The position numbers and the translations under genes were made by a program. From Brevibacillus thermoruber 423 (GTDB lineage: Bacteria > Bacillota > Bacilli > Brevibacillales > Brevibacillaceae), in contig NZ_KE695649.1 in the NCBI RefSeq assembly GCF_000454065.1, forward strand, positions 432,624 through 496,623: a DNA stretch of 64,000 bases, read 5' to 3'. Of this stretch, positions 18,857 to 27,061 are shown one piece after another. Position 1 is the first letter of the stretch, and every line of letters starts with the position of its first letter. Below the pieces are notes generated by a model that was not told where the DNA came from, made no database searches, and worked only from the letters and a program-made list of their open reading frames with translations.

Positions 18857-19227
18857 CATAAAAATGGCCCCAGTGAAAATCAAATACCAGTTTCAGCCTG
18901 TCAAAAGACGTGGTACCCTGATGAAAAGGGACTGCGTCTTTTTGGTAAGCGATGCCCATGCTGCGCCTAAAGAGAGCGCCTCTGTCGGGAGGTGGAAGCG
19001 ACAGGCTGGATCATCCGGTGCTGCCCCAGCGATCCCGGCCAAAATCTGCTGGAGGTGTCCAACTACATAGGGAGTTGAACGTCAGGAACGACATGACCGA
19101 AACGATGCGGCGGAACTGGCGGAGCCGAGGGGGAGAACGCCTCGGCGTCCGTTCGTTCCCGGCTGGCGGTACAGGGGGGAGCGGCTCTCTCCCCATGGAA
19201 GCGCCATCATGAAAAGGAGGGCGGCGA
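18857..19227 (+). other. Gene-free stretch with an imperfect inverted repeat, possible IS remnant
   Basis: No convincing ORF is seen in these 371 bp. AAAAGACG (18902-18909) and CGTCTTTT (18932-18939) are the outer arms of an imperfect hairpin with T residues after it. The bases just before it (ATGGCCCCAGTGAAAATC) remind me of terminal sequences of IS21-type elements, from memory only. It could equally be the terminator of the ABM gene. Confidence 0.3.
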
Positions 19228-19905
19228 GTGAACCAGAAAGAACCGACGCATCACCATTCTCTGTCCGTTGCCGAAATTGCCGACGCGCTGCGGCAGCGCC
19301 AGCCCGGCATCATGGGAGAGAACAGCCTGGGCCGCTTCAGCGTGCTGGTGCCGCTGGTGGAGCGGGAGGACGGAACGTTGGCCGTGCTGTTTGAAAAGCG
19401 GGCGCGCACGATGCGGCGGCAGGCCGGCGAAATCTGTTTTCCGGGAGGGCGGGCCGAAGAGGGAGACGCCTCTCCGTGGGAGACGGCCCGGCGCGAGACG
19501 AGCGAAGAACTGGGGCTGTCCGCCGAACGCATCCGCCGGGTCGGGACGCTGGATACGGTGGTGACGCCGTTTGCCTGCATCTACCCGTTCGTCGGGCAGA
19601 TCGACTCGCTTGCGGGCATGTCGCCCAATCCGGCCGAAGTGGAAGAGGTGTTTTGCGTGCCGCTGCAAACGCTTGCCGCCACCCGGCCCGAGGTGTACCC
19701 GGTGAAGATGAAGGTGGAGCCGGGAGAGGATTACCCCTATCATCTGATACCGGGCGGCAAGCGGTATCCGTGGCGGACCGGCACCGTCCACCACTTGTTT
19801 TACCGGGTGGAGGGACGCGTGATCTGGGGACTGACCGCGCGGATTCTGGAACATTTTCTGGAACTCGTGGGCCCGGAAGGCGAAGGTCAATCCGGAACAC
19901 GCTGA
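19228..19905 (+). CDS. NUDIX hydrolase of the CoA pyrophosphatase type
   Basis: A 225-residue NUDIX protein. GTG 19228 is preceded by AAAAGGAGG. The Nudix box runs from GGRAEEGD through ARRETSEELGLS (about residues 72-97) and supplies the Mg-binding Glu residues. The preceding segment FEKRARTMRRQAGEICFPGG matches the CoA-type signature upstream of the box. Such enzymes hydrolyse CoA or its oxidised or acylated forms to 3',5'-ADP and phosphopantetheine. The length fits YeaB/NudL-like members. It is followed 28 bp later by a nitronate monooxygenase gene, with which it is probably co-transcribed. Confidence 0.87.
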   Translation: MNQKEPTHHHSLSVAEIADALRQRQPGIMGENSLGRFSVLVPLVEREDGTLAVLFEKRARTMRRQAGEICFPGGRAEEGDASPWETARRETSEELGLSAERIRRVGTLDTVVTPFACIYPFVGQIDSLAGMSPNPAEVEEVFCVPLQTLAATRPEVYPVKMKVEPGEDYPYHLIPGGKRYPWRTGTVHHLFYRVEGRVIWGLTARILEHFLELVGPEGEGQSGTR

Positions 19906-19933
19906 TTCTGATTGGAAAAGGAGCGTATCATTC

Positions 19934-21013
19934 ATGTGGCCAACAAACGAGGCAACCAAACGACTGCACGTGCAGTGGCCGATAGTCCAGGCCCCGATGG
20001 CGGGCGGAGTGACGACACCCGAGCTGGTCGCCGCCGTTTCGAATGCGGGCGGGCTGGGCTCGCTCGGGGCGGGGTACATGAGCGGCGAGCAGATCCGCAG
20101 CGCGGTTCGCGCCATCCGTCAATTGACCGACAAACCGTTTGCGGTCAACCTGTTCATCCCGGAGGAGATCACCGGTGACACGCGTCCGGGCGAAAACGTC
20201 CGGCGGCTGATGAACGAAGCGCGGCGGCGGCTGGGCATCCCCGAAGACCCGGACGTCGGCCGGTTTGCCGAACCGTTTGAAGAGCAGATGGCGGCGGTGC
20301 TGGAGGAGGAAGTGCCTGTGTTCAGCTTCACGTTCGGCATCCTGGAGGAGCGCTGGATGACAGAGCTGAAACGGCGGGGCGTCACGGTGATCGGCACCGC
20401 CACCACGGTACGCGAAGGCGTGGCCCTGGAGGCGAGCGGCGTGGACATGGTGGTCGCCCAGGGCAGCGAAGCGGGCGGGCATCGCGGCTCGTTTTTGCCC
20501 GATTCCCCCGACAACCTGGTCGGCTTGATGGCCCTGGTGCCGCAGTTGGCGGACAGGCTGAGCGTCCCGGTCATCGCCGCCGGCGGCATTATGGACGGGC
20601 GGGGGATCGCCGCCGCGCTGGCGCTGGGAGCGGAGGCCGTCCAGGTGGGAACGGCGTTTCTGGTCTGCACGGAGAGCGGCGCCCATCCGCTGCACAAGCA
20701 GGCGATCCTGGAGGCAGGCGACGACCAGACGGCGCTGACAACCGCTTTTTCCGGCAAGCCGGCGCGGGGCGTCTGCAACCGATTCATGCGGGAGATGGCC
20801 CCGTACAGGGACGAAGTGCCGCCCTATCCGGTGCAAAACGCCTTGACCCGCGACATCCGGCAGGCGGCGGCGAAACAGCGCGAGCGCGACTATCTGTCGA
20901 TTTGGGCGGGCCAGGGGGTCGGCCTCTCCCGCCAGATGGACGCGTCCGCGCTGATGCGCCGGCTGGTTGAGGAAACGGAACAGGCGATGGCCCGTTTTGC
21001 CGGCCGGTCGTAG
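19934..21013 (+). CDS. Nitronate monooxygenase family FMN enzyme
   Basis: A 359-residue TIM-barrel flavoprotein. Family motifs are QAPMAGGVTTPELVAAVSNAGGLGSLGAGY at the start, the GSEAGGHRGSF segment near residue 176 with the catalytic His, and AAGGIMDGRG plus GAEAVQVGTAFL for FMN phosphate binding. Class I enzymes oxidise propionate-3-nitronate and related nitronates to protect central metabolism. Many bacterial homologs have unproven substrates. ATG 19934 follows AAAAGGAGCG. It lies in the same direction and close behind the NUDIX gene. Confidence 0.88.
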   Translation: MWPTNEATKRLHVQWPIVQAPMAGGVTTPELVAAVSNAGGLGSLGAGYMSGEQIRSAVRAIRQLTDKPFAVNLFIPEEITGDTRPGENVRRLMNEARRRLGIPEDPDVGRFAEPFEEQMAAVLEEEVPVFSFTFGILEERWMTELKRRGVTVIGTATTVREGVALEASGVDMVVAQGSEAGGHRGSFLPDSPDNLVGLMALVPQLADRLSVPVIAAGGIMDGRGIAAALALGAEAVQVGTAFLVCTESGAHPLHKQAILEAGDDQTALTTAFSGKPARGVCNRFMREMAPYRDEVPPYPVQNALTRDIRQAAAKQRERDYLSIWAGQGVGLSRQMDASALMRRLVEETEQAMARFAGRS

Positions 21014-21134
21014 AACGGCATTACGGTCGGGGGCGCTGCTGTCGGAGTCTCCCGGGCGTCCCCCCGCGCGGCGGCGAGCAGCATACGGTCGGACGGGATC
21101 ATTCGCATTCGGGCGAAGGGAGGGATGGCGAACC

Positions 21135-21755
21135 GTGGGCATTCCGCTGCGCATCGTCCTGTTTGTGTTGTCGTCGCTCATGCTCCTGGCATGCTCCACT
21201 TCCGTGCGGACGCAGCCGGGCATGCTGCGCATCGAACCCGTCGATTTGTTCGCCGGAGAAGACAAAAAATTCAAACCGTTCCTGGGAGTCATGTCGGGGG
21301 CGGTCAAGGTGTCCTACGAAGGGAAGAAAGAGGCGATCCGGGCCGTGTTCGAGGTGTGGGAAAACGGCGTCAACACGAAGACAGGGAAAACGTTTGGCGA
21401 ATTGACCCGCGCGTCCAACCGCAGCAGGTATTACGACGGCCAGTTTCTCATCTCCGTAGCGGAGCCGGACGGGAACCGGGCGGGCAGCTCGCAGTACGTG
21501 GTCACGGCCGCTTTTGTCGACGACAAGGGGCACTCCAGCTACCGGACGGAACTGGCCGCCGACCAAAAACATATGGGCAGTGGGCTCATTCAGCTCCACA
21601 AAAGCGTACAGGTCTCCGAACAGGAAGAAGCGGCCGTCTGGGGCATGCAGGCGACGGATGAAAACGTCATGTACGTGATGGATTTCTCCCCCGAGCGGCT
21701 GAAACAGGCAAAGTGGGCCTTGGTTGTCAAGCTGTCGGCCGTGGATGAAGAATAG
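21135..21755 (+). CDS. Hypothetical lipoprotein
   Basis: A 206-residue protein with a lipoprotein signal: hydrophobic core IVLFVLSSLMLLAC and a Cys near residue 20. GTG 21135 is preceded by GAAGGGAGGGA. The mature part is mostly beta-strand-like and contains a pattern (VSYEGKKEAIRAVFEVWENG) suggestive of an immunoglobulin-like or carbohydrate-binding fold. It shares no motif I can tie to a reaction. Likely anchored on the outer face of the membrane. The neighbours do not form an obvious pathway with it. Confidence 0.75.
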   Translation: MGIPLRIVLFVLSSLMLLACSTSVRTQPGMLRIEPVDLFAGEDKKFKPFLGVMSGAVKVSYEGKKEAIRAVFEVWENGVNTKTGKTFGELTRASNRSRYYDGQFLISVAEPDGNRAGSSQYVVTAAFVDDKGHSSYRTELAADQKHMGSGLIQLHKSVQVSEQEEAAVWGMQATDENVMYVMDFSPERLKQAKWALVVKLSAVDEE

Positions 21756-21879
21756 AGGATTTCGATGCCGTTCGCCCGCGTGCTGACGGGACCCCGTTGG
21801 GAACCTTGCCCGTTTCCCTGTCGGCGCAATATGTGTTCGGCTGGCGGGGTGATTGCGGTACAATAGAGGAGGAACGAGC

Positions 21880-22374
21880 ATGAACGAGATTCGTGTCAGA
21901 GCCCTGGTCGAGTCGGACCGGCTGTGGCTGGGCGGCTTTCTCCGCGAACACTGGGGCAGCCCGCACATGGTGTACGGCCACGGTCTGCAGGTGTTTAGCT
22001 GTGACGAGCTGCCCGGATTTGTCGCCTTCTGCGGCGAGGAGCCTGTCGGGCTGGTGACCTACTCTGTCGCCGACGGCCAGCTGCAGGTGGTCTCGCTGGA
22101 CAGCGTGCGGGAAGGCATCGGCGTCGGTACCTCCCTGATGCTGGCGGTGGAACGGGTGGCGCGCGACAGCGGAATGGATCGCGTATGGCTGTTGACGACC
22201 AACGACAACCTGAACGCCCTGCGATTTTACCAAAAGCGGGGGTACGAACTGGTCGCCGTCCACCGCAACGCCGTGGAGCAGGCGCGCCGGATCAAGCCGC
22301 AAATCCCGGCCGTTGGCAGCGACGGCATTCCGCTGCGCGACGAGATTGAGCTGGAGAAGCGGCTTTCGCCGTAG
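21880..22374 (+). CDS. GNAT family N-acetyltransferase
   Basis: A 164-residue acetyltransferase. ATG 21880 follows AGAGGAGGAACG. The acetyl-CoA binding motif A reads VSLDSVREGIGVGTSLMLAVE (V-x5-R-x2-G-x-G pattern, about residues 71-91), and the terminal motif B is LTTNDNLNALRFYQKRGYELV. Proteins of this size acetylate small amines, antibiotics or ribosomal proteins; the acceptor is not predictable. A TACAAT box 17 bp before the start may belong to its own promoter. Confidence 0.9.
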   Translation: MNEIRVRALVESDRLWLGGFLREHWGSPHMVYGHGLQVFSCDELPGFVAFCGEEPVGLVTYSVADGQLQVVSLDSVREGIGVGTSLMLAVERVARDSGMDRVWLLTTNDNLNALRFYQKRGYELVAVHRNAVEQARRIKPQIPAVGSDGIPLRDEIELEKRLSP

Positions 22375-22482
22375 CCGCGCGGCAGTCCGTCCGAGACAGC
22401 CGGCAGATCCTCACGGCCATCGTCCGACCGGGCGGCAGCACGAGACTTGTCACAGGAAAGGCAGCAGATGGAGGGATCGAGG

Positions 22483-23652
22483 ATGAATCAAGCATTTGCC
22501 CTGCGGGGAACGGTGGTCACAGGCGGGACGTGCGTGGCGGACGGCCTGGTCGTCGTGGACGGCGGCACAATCGCCTACGCGGGAGCGGCAGCCGGGTACG
22601 CCGGACCGCTGCCGGAACGGGTGGAGATGGTGAAGGACGGCTGGATTTGTCCGGGGTTTGTCGACATACACATGCACGGCATCGCCGGCTGCGACACAAT
22701 GGACGGCACGCCGGAGTCGCTGCAGACGATCTCCCGGGCGCTGGCCCGATTCGGCGTCACTTCGTTTTTGGCGACCACCATGACGGCCTCCTACGCGGAG
22801 CTGGAAAAGGCGATCCGCAACATCGCCGAGGTCAGCCGCGCCGGAACGGAAGGAGCGGCCGTCGCGGGCATTCACCTGGAAGGGCCGTGGATTAATCCGC
22901 GCTACAAAGGGGCGCAAAACGAGGCCCACATCGTCGCGCCCAAACTGGCGGAGGTGCGCCGGCTGTACGAGCTGGCGGGAGGACTGCTGAAAGTGGTGAC
23001 GATCGCGCCGGAGCAGCCGGAAGCGCTGGAGGCGATCCGCTGGCTGAAGGAGCAGGGGGTCATCGTCTCCGCCGGGCATACCGGGGCCACGTTTGCCCAG
23101 GCGCAGCATGCGGTGGAGTGCGGCGTGCAGCACTTTACCCACTGCTTCAACGCCATGACGGGGCTGCACCACCGCGAGCCGGGGGTGGTCGGAGCGGCGA
23201 TGGTGCACGAACAGTTGAGCACGGAGCTGATCGCCGACGGGGAGCATGTGCACCCGGCCGTGATGCGCATTTTGTATCGGCTGAAATCGGCCGGCCGCCT
23301 GGCCCTGATCAGCGATTCGATGCGGGCGGCGGCGCTCGGCGACGGCGTGTACGACCTGGGCGGCCAGGAAGTGCACGTGCGCGGTACGCAGGCCAAACTG
23401 GCGAACGGCACGCTGGCCGGCAGCATTTTGACGCTTAACCGGGCGGTGCAGAACATGGTGACCCTGTGCTGCGTGCCGCTGCCAGAAGCGGTCGCCATGG
23501 CGTCGCAGACGCCGGCGGAGATTGTAGGCCTGGGCGGACAAAAAGGGCGCCTGGAGGCGGGGTACGACGCGGACATTACGGTGCTGAACCCGTCGTACGG
23601 CGTGGAGGCCACCTATGTGGCGGGCAGGCGGGTGTACCGGGCACAGGCTTGA
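22483..23652 (+). CDS. nagA: N-acetylglucosamine-6-phosphate deacetylase
   Basis: A 389-residue amidohydrolase that converts GlcNAc-6-phosphate to GlcN-6-phosphate and acetate in the cytoplasm. Metal and substrate motifs are GFVDIHMHGIAG, HLEGPWINPRYKGAQ, SAGHTGA, and the catalytic Asp in LISDSMRA. ATG 22483 has GGAGGG 7 bp upstream; an ATG at 22468 is less likely. No nagB or GlcNAc phosphotransferase gene is in the window, so the gene is detached from its usual partners. It could use GlcNAc-6-phosphate produced by the kinase of the ROK operon about 6 kb upstream, which is an inference. Confidence 0.92.
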   Translation: MNQAFALRGTVVTGGTCVADGLVVVDGGTIAYAGAAAGYAGPLPERVEMVKDGWICPGFVDIHMHGIAGCDTMDGTPESLQTISRALARFGVTSFLATTMTASYAELEKAIRNIAEVSRAGTEGAAVAGIHLEGPWINPRYKGAQNEAHIVAPKLAEVRRLYELAGGLLKVVTIAPEQPEALEAIRWLKEQGVIVSAGHTGATFAQAQHAVECGVQHFTHCFNAMTGLHHREPGVVGAAMVHEQLSTELIADGEHVHPAVMRILYRLKSAGRLALISDSMRAAALGDGVYDLGGQEVHVRGTQAKLANGTLAGSILTLNRAVQNMVTLCCVPLPEAVAMASQTPAEIVGLGGQKGRLEAGYDADITVLNPSYGVEATYVAGRRVYRAQA

Positions 23653-23803
23653 TCAATGGCACTGTCCCGTGGGGCATGGCACCGTCAGCGGGGGACAAGA
23701 TGCCGTCTGACGCAGCATGAGCGGCATGTGCTGCTGCATCGTCGCAGCAGACCCGACGAGCGAAAGAAAGGGAATGGTACGCAAAAAGGGGGAGGGTGGT
23801 CTC

Positions 23804-24073
23804 GTGAAGTACGCGGTCGTATGTGCCGGGCTTTGGCTGGCCTGTTTGGCGGCCGGACTGTATTTCGGCTATTGGAACGCCTTTGCCGTCGTCGGCGGAG
23901 CGGCGTGGCTGTTCGGTGCGGTCTGTTCGGGAGCGCTGCTGAGCGGCGACCGGATCCGCGCCAACCACGCGACGGAAACGGCGGAGGATCGCAAGCAGCG
24001 GCTGAAATGGGCGGGACGCTTTTTTCTGATCGGCCTCCCTTTTGTGGTGACGGCCATTTTCCTGTACGGATGA
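23804..24073 (+). CDS. Small membrane protein, DUF5316-like
   Basis: An 89-residue protein with three hydrophobic segments: about residues 3-20, 23-43 and 72-88. GTG 23804 follows a GGGGGAGGGTGG run. The GDRIRANHATETAEDRKQR loop before the last helix resembles small Bacilli DUF5316 proteins as I remember them. Function unknown. A strong terminator closes it. Confidence 0.65.
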   Translation: MKYAVVCAGLWLACLAAGLYFGYWNAFAVVGGAAWLFGAVCSGALLSGDRIRANHATETAEDRKQRLKWAGRFFLIGLPFVVTAIFLYG

Positions 24074-24112
24074 CGGCCGTCAGCCTTTCGCGAGCGGTCA
24101 TCGGAACACAAG

Positions 24113-24147
24113 AGAGCGAAGCAGCGCGGTCTGCTTCGCTCTTTTTT
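24113..24147 (+). terminator. Intrinsic terminator after the DUF5316-like gene
   Basis: AGAGCGAAGCAG and CTGCTTCGCTCT pair perfectly around CGCGGT and are followed by six T residues. On the reverse strand it could also terminate the ancestral lactate permease gene. Confidence 0.88.
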
Positions 24148-24184
24148 CATGCCAAATGCCCAGCCCATCGGCGACGGGATCGCG

Positions 24185-24470
24185 TCACGGAATCATCCAC
24201 GACAGGACATTGGACTGCAGGAAAGTGATCACGCCGACCAGCACCACCAGGATGAGGCTGTGCTTCAGCGTAAAGCGGACGAGATCGGCCTCTTTTCCGG
24301 CCAACCCGACGGCGGCACAGGCGACCGCGATCGATTGCGGCGAGATCATCTTGCCGGTGACGCCGCCGCTGGTGTTGGCAGCGATCGCCAGAACGGGATC
24401 GATTCCCAACTGCGTGGCGGTCACTTTCTGAAAATGTCCGAACAGCAGGTTGGACGAAGTGTCGGAACCG
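24185..24470 (-). pseudogene. lldP: Remnant of L-lactate permease (last ~95 codons)
   Basis: Reading the reverse strand, [11 protein letters not shown] is followed by [35 protein letters not shown] and a final membrane helix ending in LSWMIP and a stop. This is unmistakably the C terminus of LldP/LctP-type lactate permeases (normally over 500 residues, 12-14 helices). Everything upstream of GSDTSS is unrelated, so about 80 percent of the gene has been deleted. The break lies about 100 bp before the ribose operon promoter, suggesting the deletion joined the two regions. Confidence 0.88.
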
Positions 24471-24572
24471 TTATTTCGCGCGGCAGGGAGCGGACAAGCT
24501 GCGGTCCGCGTCGTCGCCCTGCTTGAACGACGGCAGGGTCGTCCAGTCCGTTTCGGGCGCGGCAGAAAAGTA

Positions 24573-24602
24573 TTGACATCCGCCGATGCACGGGCGTATA
24601 GT
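24573..24602 (+). promoter_or_regulatory. Promoter of the ribose operon
   Basis: TTGACA (24573-24578), 18 bp spacer, TATAGT (24597-24602). Two operator-like palindromes follow within 85 bp. Confidence 0.8.
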
Positions 24603-24615
24603 GTAAGCGAATACA

Positions 24616-24629
24616 TGAAACCGGTTACA
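24616..24629 (+). promoter_or_regulatory. RbsR-type operator 1
   Basis: TGAAACCGGTTACA, a 14-bp LacI-family palindrome with one imperfect pair, lies just after the expected transcription start. It also fits the cre pattern bound by CcpA, so catabolite control is possible. Confidence 0.72.
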
Positions 24630-24670
24630 TATGATTGGAGATTCCGATCATTCATTTTTTTTCAAACATG

Positions 24671-24684
24671 TGTAACCGGTTACA
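24671..24684 (+). promoter_or_regulatory. RbsR-type operator 2
   Basis: TGTAACCGGTTACA is a perfect 14-bp palindrome 55 bp (about five helical turns) downstream of operator 1. The spacing suits cooperative binding or looping by a LacI-family dimer. Confidence 0.75.
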
Positions 24685-24710
24685 TACCGAAGGACGACGG
24701 TGAAGCATGG

Positions 24711-25715
24711 ATGGCGACGATTCGCGATGTAGCCAGACTGGCGGGCGTCTCCGTGGCGACGGTGTCCCGGGTGCTCAACCAAAACGGCTACGTGAACAAG
24801 GAAACGGAACAAAAAGTGCGCAAAGCCATCGAGCAGCTCAGGTACGAGCCGAATGCGGTGGCGCGGGGATTGGCCGGCAAACAGACGGGCACGATCGCCC
24901 TGATTCTGCCCGACATCACCAACCCGTTTTTTCCCGAGATGGCCCGCGGCGTGGAGGACGCGGCACAGGCGCAGGGGTACACGGTGATTCTGTGCAACTC
25001 CGACGACCAGGGGCAGAAGGAAAAGTCTTACATCGAGATGCTCCGCAAAAAGTACGTCGACGGCATCATTTTCGCCTCCAACACCCTGGGGCAGGAAGAC
25101 GTGGAGCAGATGCGGAGCAGCAACATTCCGCTGGTCGTTCTCGACCGGGCGCCCACCCGGCAGTTGTGCAGCGTGATCCGCTCGCAAAACTACGAGGGGG
25201 CCAAACTGGCGGTCCGCCACCTGCTGGACGTGGGGTGCCGGAAAATCGCCCACATCTACGGCCCGCAGGAGCTGATCACGGCGAAAAAACGGCTGCTCGG
25301 CTACGAAGAAACGGTGATGCACTTTCCCTGGTACACGCCCAGCCTGATGGTGCCCGGCCACTTCCGCGTGGATGGCGGATTTGCCGCCGTCAAGGAGCTG
25401 TGGAAGCGGCATCCGGACGTGGACGGCATTTTCTGCGGCAACGACCTGATGGCGGTCGGCGCGTTGAAAGCGCTGTACCAACTGGGCGTACGAGTGCCGG
25501 AGGACGTGGCGCTGATCGGCTTTGACGGCATCGGCCTGACCGAGCTGACCCAGCCGGAGCTGTCCACGGTGGCCCAGCCCATTTACGAGATGGGATCGCT
25601 TGCGGCCAAAGTCCTGATGGAAACCATTGAGACCGGCGTGATGGAGGCAAAGCTGTACGAACTGGAGGTCACCCTCGTCGCGCGGGAATCCACGAAAAGG
25701 AGAGCGGAAGCATGA
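24711..25715 (+). CDS. rbsR: Ribose operon repressor, LacI family
   Basis: A 334-residue regulator. The N-terminal HTH (IRDVARLAGVSVATVSRVLN) and hinge helix are followed by a periplasmic-binding-protein-like domain (IALILPDITNPFFPEMARGV, VVLDRAP, IFCGNDLMAVG, LIGFDGIGLTE). ATG 24711 starts the HTH directly; the longer upstream frame runs through the operators and is not coding. It is the first gene of the complete rbs operon, its stop overlaps rbsK by 4 bp, and two palindromes lie before it. It probably releases DNA when ribose is present. Confidence 0.9.
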   Translation: MATIRDVARLAGVSVATVSRVLNQNGYVNKETEQKVRKAIEQLRYEPNAVARGLAGKQTGTIALILPDITNPFFPEMARGVEDAAQAQGYTVILCNSDDQGQKEKSYIEMLRKKYVDGIIFASNTLGQEDVEQMRSSNIPLVVLDRAPTRQLCSVIRSQNYEGAKLAVRHLLDVGCRKIAHIYGPQELITAKKRLLGYEETVMHFPWYTPSLMVPGHFRVDGGFAAVKELWKRHPDVDGIFCGNDLMAVGALKALYQLGVRVPEDVALIGFDGIGLTELTQPELSTVAQPIYEMGSLAAKVLMETIETGVMEAKLYELEVTLVARESTKRRAEA

Positions 25716-26629
25716 ACAAGACCCCTTCGATTGTCGTGATCGGCAGTTTGAACATCGACATCGTGGTGGAAGCGGACCGACCGCCCCAGATGGGCGAAAC
25801 GGTGTCCGGCAGCCAGGTGCATTTCATCCCCGGCGGCAAAGGATCCAACCAGGCGGTGGCCGCTGCCCGGCTGGGAGCGCGGACGACGATGATCGGGGCC
25901 GTCGGCGGCGATCCGTTTGGCGCGGAACTGCTGCAATCCCTGCGGCGGGAAGGCATCGAGACAAGCGCGGTCAAAACCGTGAGCGGCACCCACACCGGCG
26001 TCGCCTCGATCCTGCTGTCCCAGGGAGACAACCAGATCATCGTCGTCGCCGGGGCAAACGGACACTGCACTCCGGCCGACATTGACCGGCACCTGGAACG
26101 GATCGGGCAGGCGGACGCGGTTCTCCTGCAGTTGGAAATTCCGCTGGAGACGGTCCAGTACGCGGCGCAGACGGCCAAACGGCTCGGCAAGGCGGTCGTG
26201 CTCAACCCGGCTCCGGCCCGGCCGCTGCCCGACGACCTGCTCCGGCATGTGGACGTGATGATTCCGAACGAGACGGAGCTGTACCTCTTGGCCGAAGCGG
26301 ACGAACGCACCGAGCTGGCCGATGCGATGCGCCGCCTGCAGGACAAAGGGGTGCGGACCATCGTCACCACGCTCGGCGCCCAGGGTGCCGCGTATCTGAC
26401 GGAAGACGGGGCGTTCGGCCTCGTTGCCGGCCACAAGGTGGACGTGGTCGATACGACAGGAGCGGGAGACGCGTTCAACGCCGGTTTTGCCTATGCGCTG
26501 GCAACGGGAGAGACGGTGCCCGCGGCGGTGGCGTTTGCCGTCAAGGTGGGGGCGTTGGCCGTCACCAGGCTGGGGGCGCACGCAGGCATGCCGACGCTCG
26601 CGCAGGTGCGGGAATTTGCCGCAGAGTAG
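25712..26629 (+). CDS. rbsK: Ribokinase
   Basis: A 305-residue PfkB-family kinase that makes ribose-5-phosphate in the cytoplasm. Signatures are the substrate-binding GSLNIDIVV, the GGKGSNQAVAAARLG motif near residue 42, and the C-terminal VDTTGAGDAFNAGF with the catalytic Asp. The start overlaps the rbsR stop (ATGA), indicating coupling. Length is standard. Confidence 0.95.
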   Translation: MNKTPSIVVIGSLNIDIVVEADRPPQMGETVSGSQVHFIPGGKGSNQAVAAARLGARTTMIGAVGGDPFGAELLQSLRREGIETSAVKTVSGTHTGVASILLSQGDNQIIVVAGANGHCTPADIDRHLERIGQADAVLLQLEIPLETVQYAAQTAKRLGKAVVLNPAPARPLPDDLLRHVDVMIPNETELYLLAEADERTELADAMRRLQDKGVRTIVTTLGAQGAAYLTEDGAFGLVAGHKVDVVDTTGAGDAFNAGFAYALATGETVPAAVAFAVKVGALAVTRLGAHAGMPTLAQVREFAAE

Positions 26630-26638
26630 GAGGACGCG

Positions 26639-27034
26639 ATGAAAAAACAGGGGATTCTCAACAGTGAACTATCGGCGCTGATCAGCAGGCTGGGACACAC
26701 GGACCGGATCGTCATCTGCGACGCCGGCCTGCCGATCTCGGACTTCGTTCCGCGCATTGATCTGGCCGTGGTGCCGGGACTGCCATCGTTCTTTGACGTG
26801 CTGAAGGCGGTCCTGCTCGAAATGCAGGTGGAGCGGGTGATCTACGCGGAGGAATGGCAGCGGGTCAACCCGCAGGCCGTCCAGCGGCTGGAAGCGGAAC
26901 TGCCCGGCGCCGAACGGGACATCGTCAGCCACGAAGCGTTCAAGCAGTTGACCAGGGAAGCCAGGGCGGTGATCCGTACGGGCGAGTGCACGCCGTACGC
27001 CAACGTGATCCTGCAGGCAGGCGTCATCTTCTAA
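26639..27034 (+). CDS. rbsD: D-ribose pyranase
   Basis: A 131-residue protein that interconverts beta-pyranose and furanose forms of ribose, feeding the furanose to ribokinase. It shows the family pattern ILNSELSALISRLGHTD with the active His, GLPISDFVPRIDLAVVPG, and the ending TGECTPYANVILQAGVIF. It starts 9 bp after rbsK with AGGAGG upstream. Confidence 0.95.
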   Translation: MKKQGILNSELSALISRLGHTDRIVICDAGLPISDFVPRIDLAVVPGLPSFFDVLKAVLLEMQVERVIYAEEWQRVNPQAVQRLEAELPGAERDIVSHEAFKQLTREARAVIRTGECTPYANVILQAGVIF

Positions 27035-27061
27035 AGCGCGAGGCGAAGGGAGGGAGAGCGC

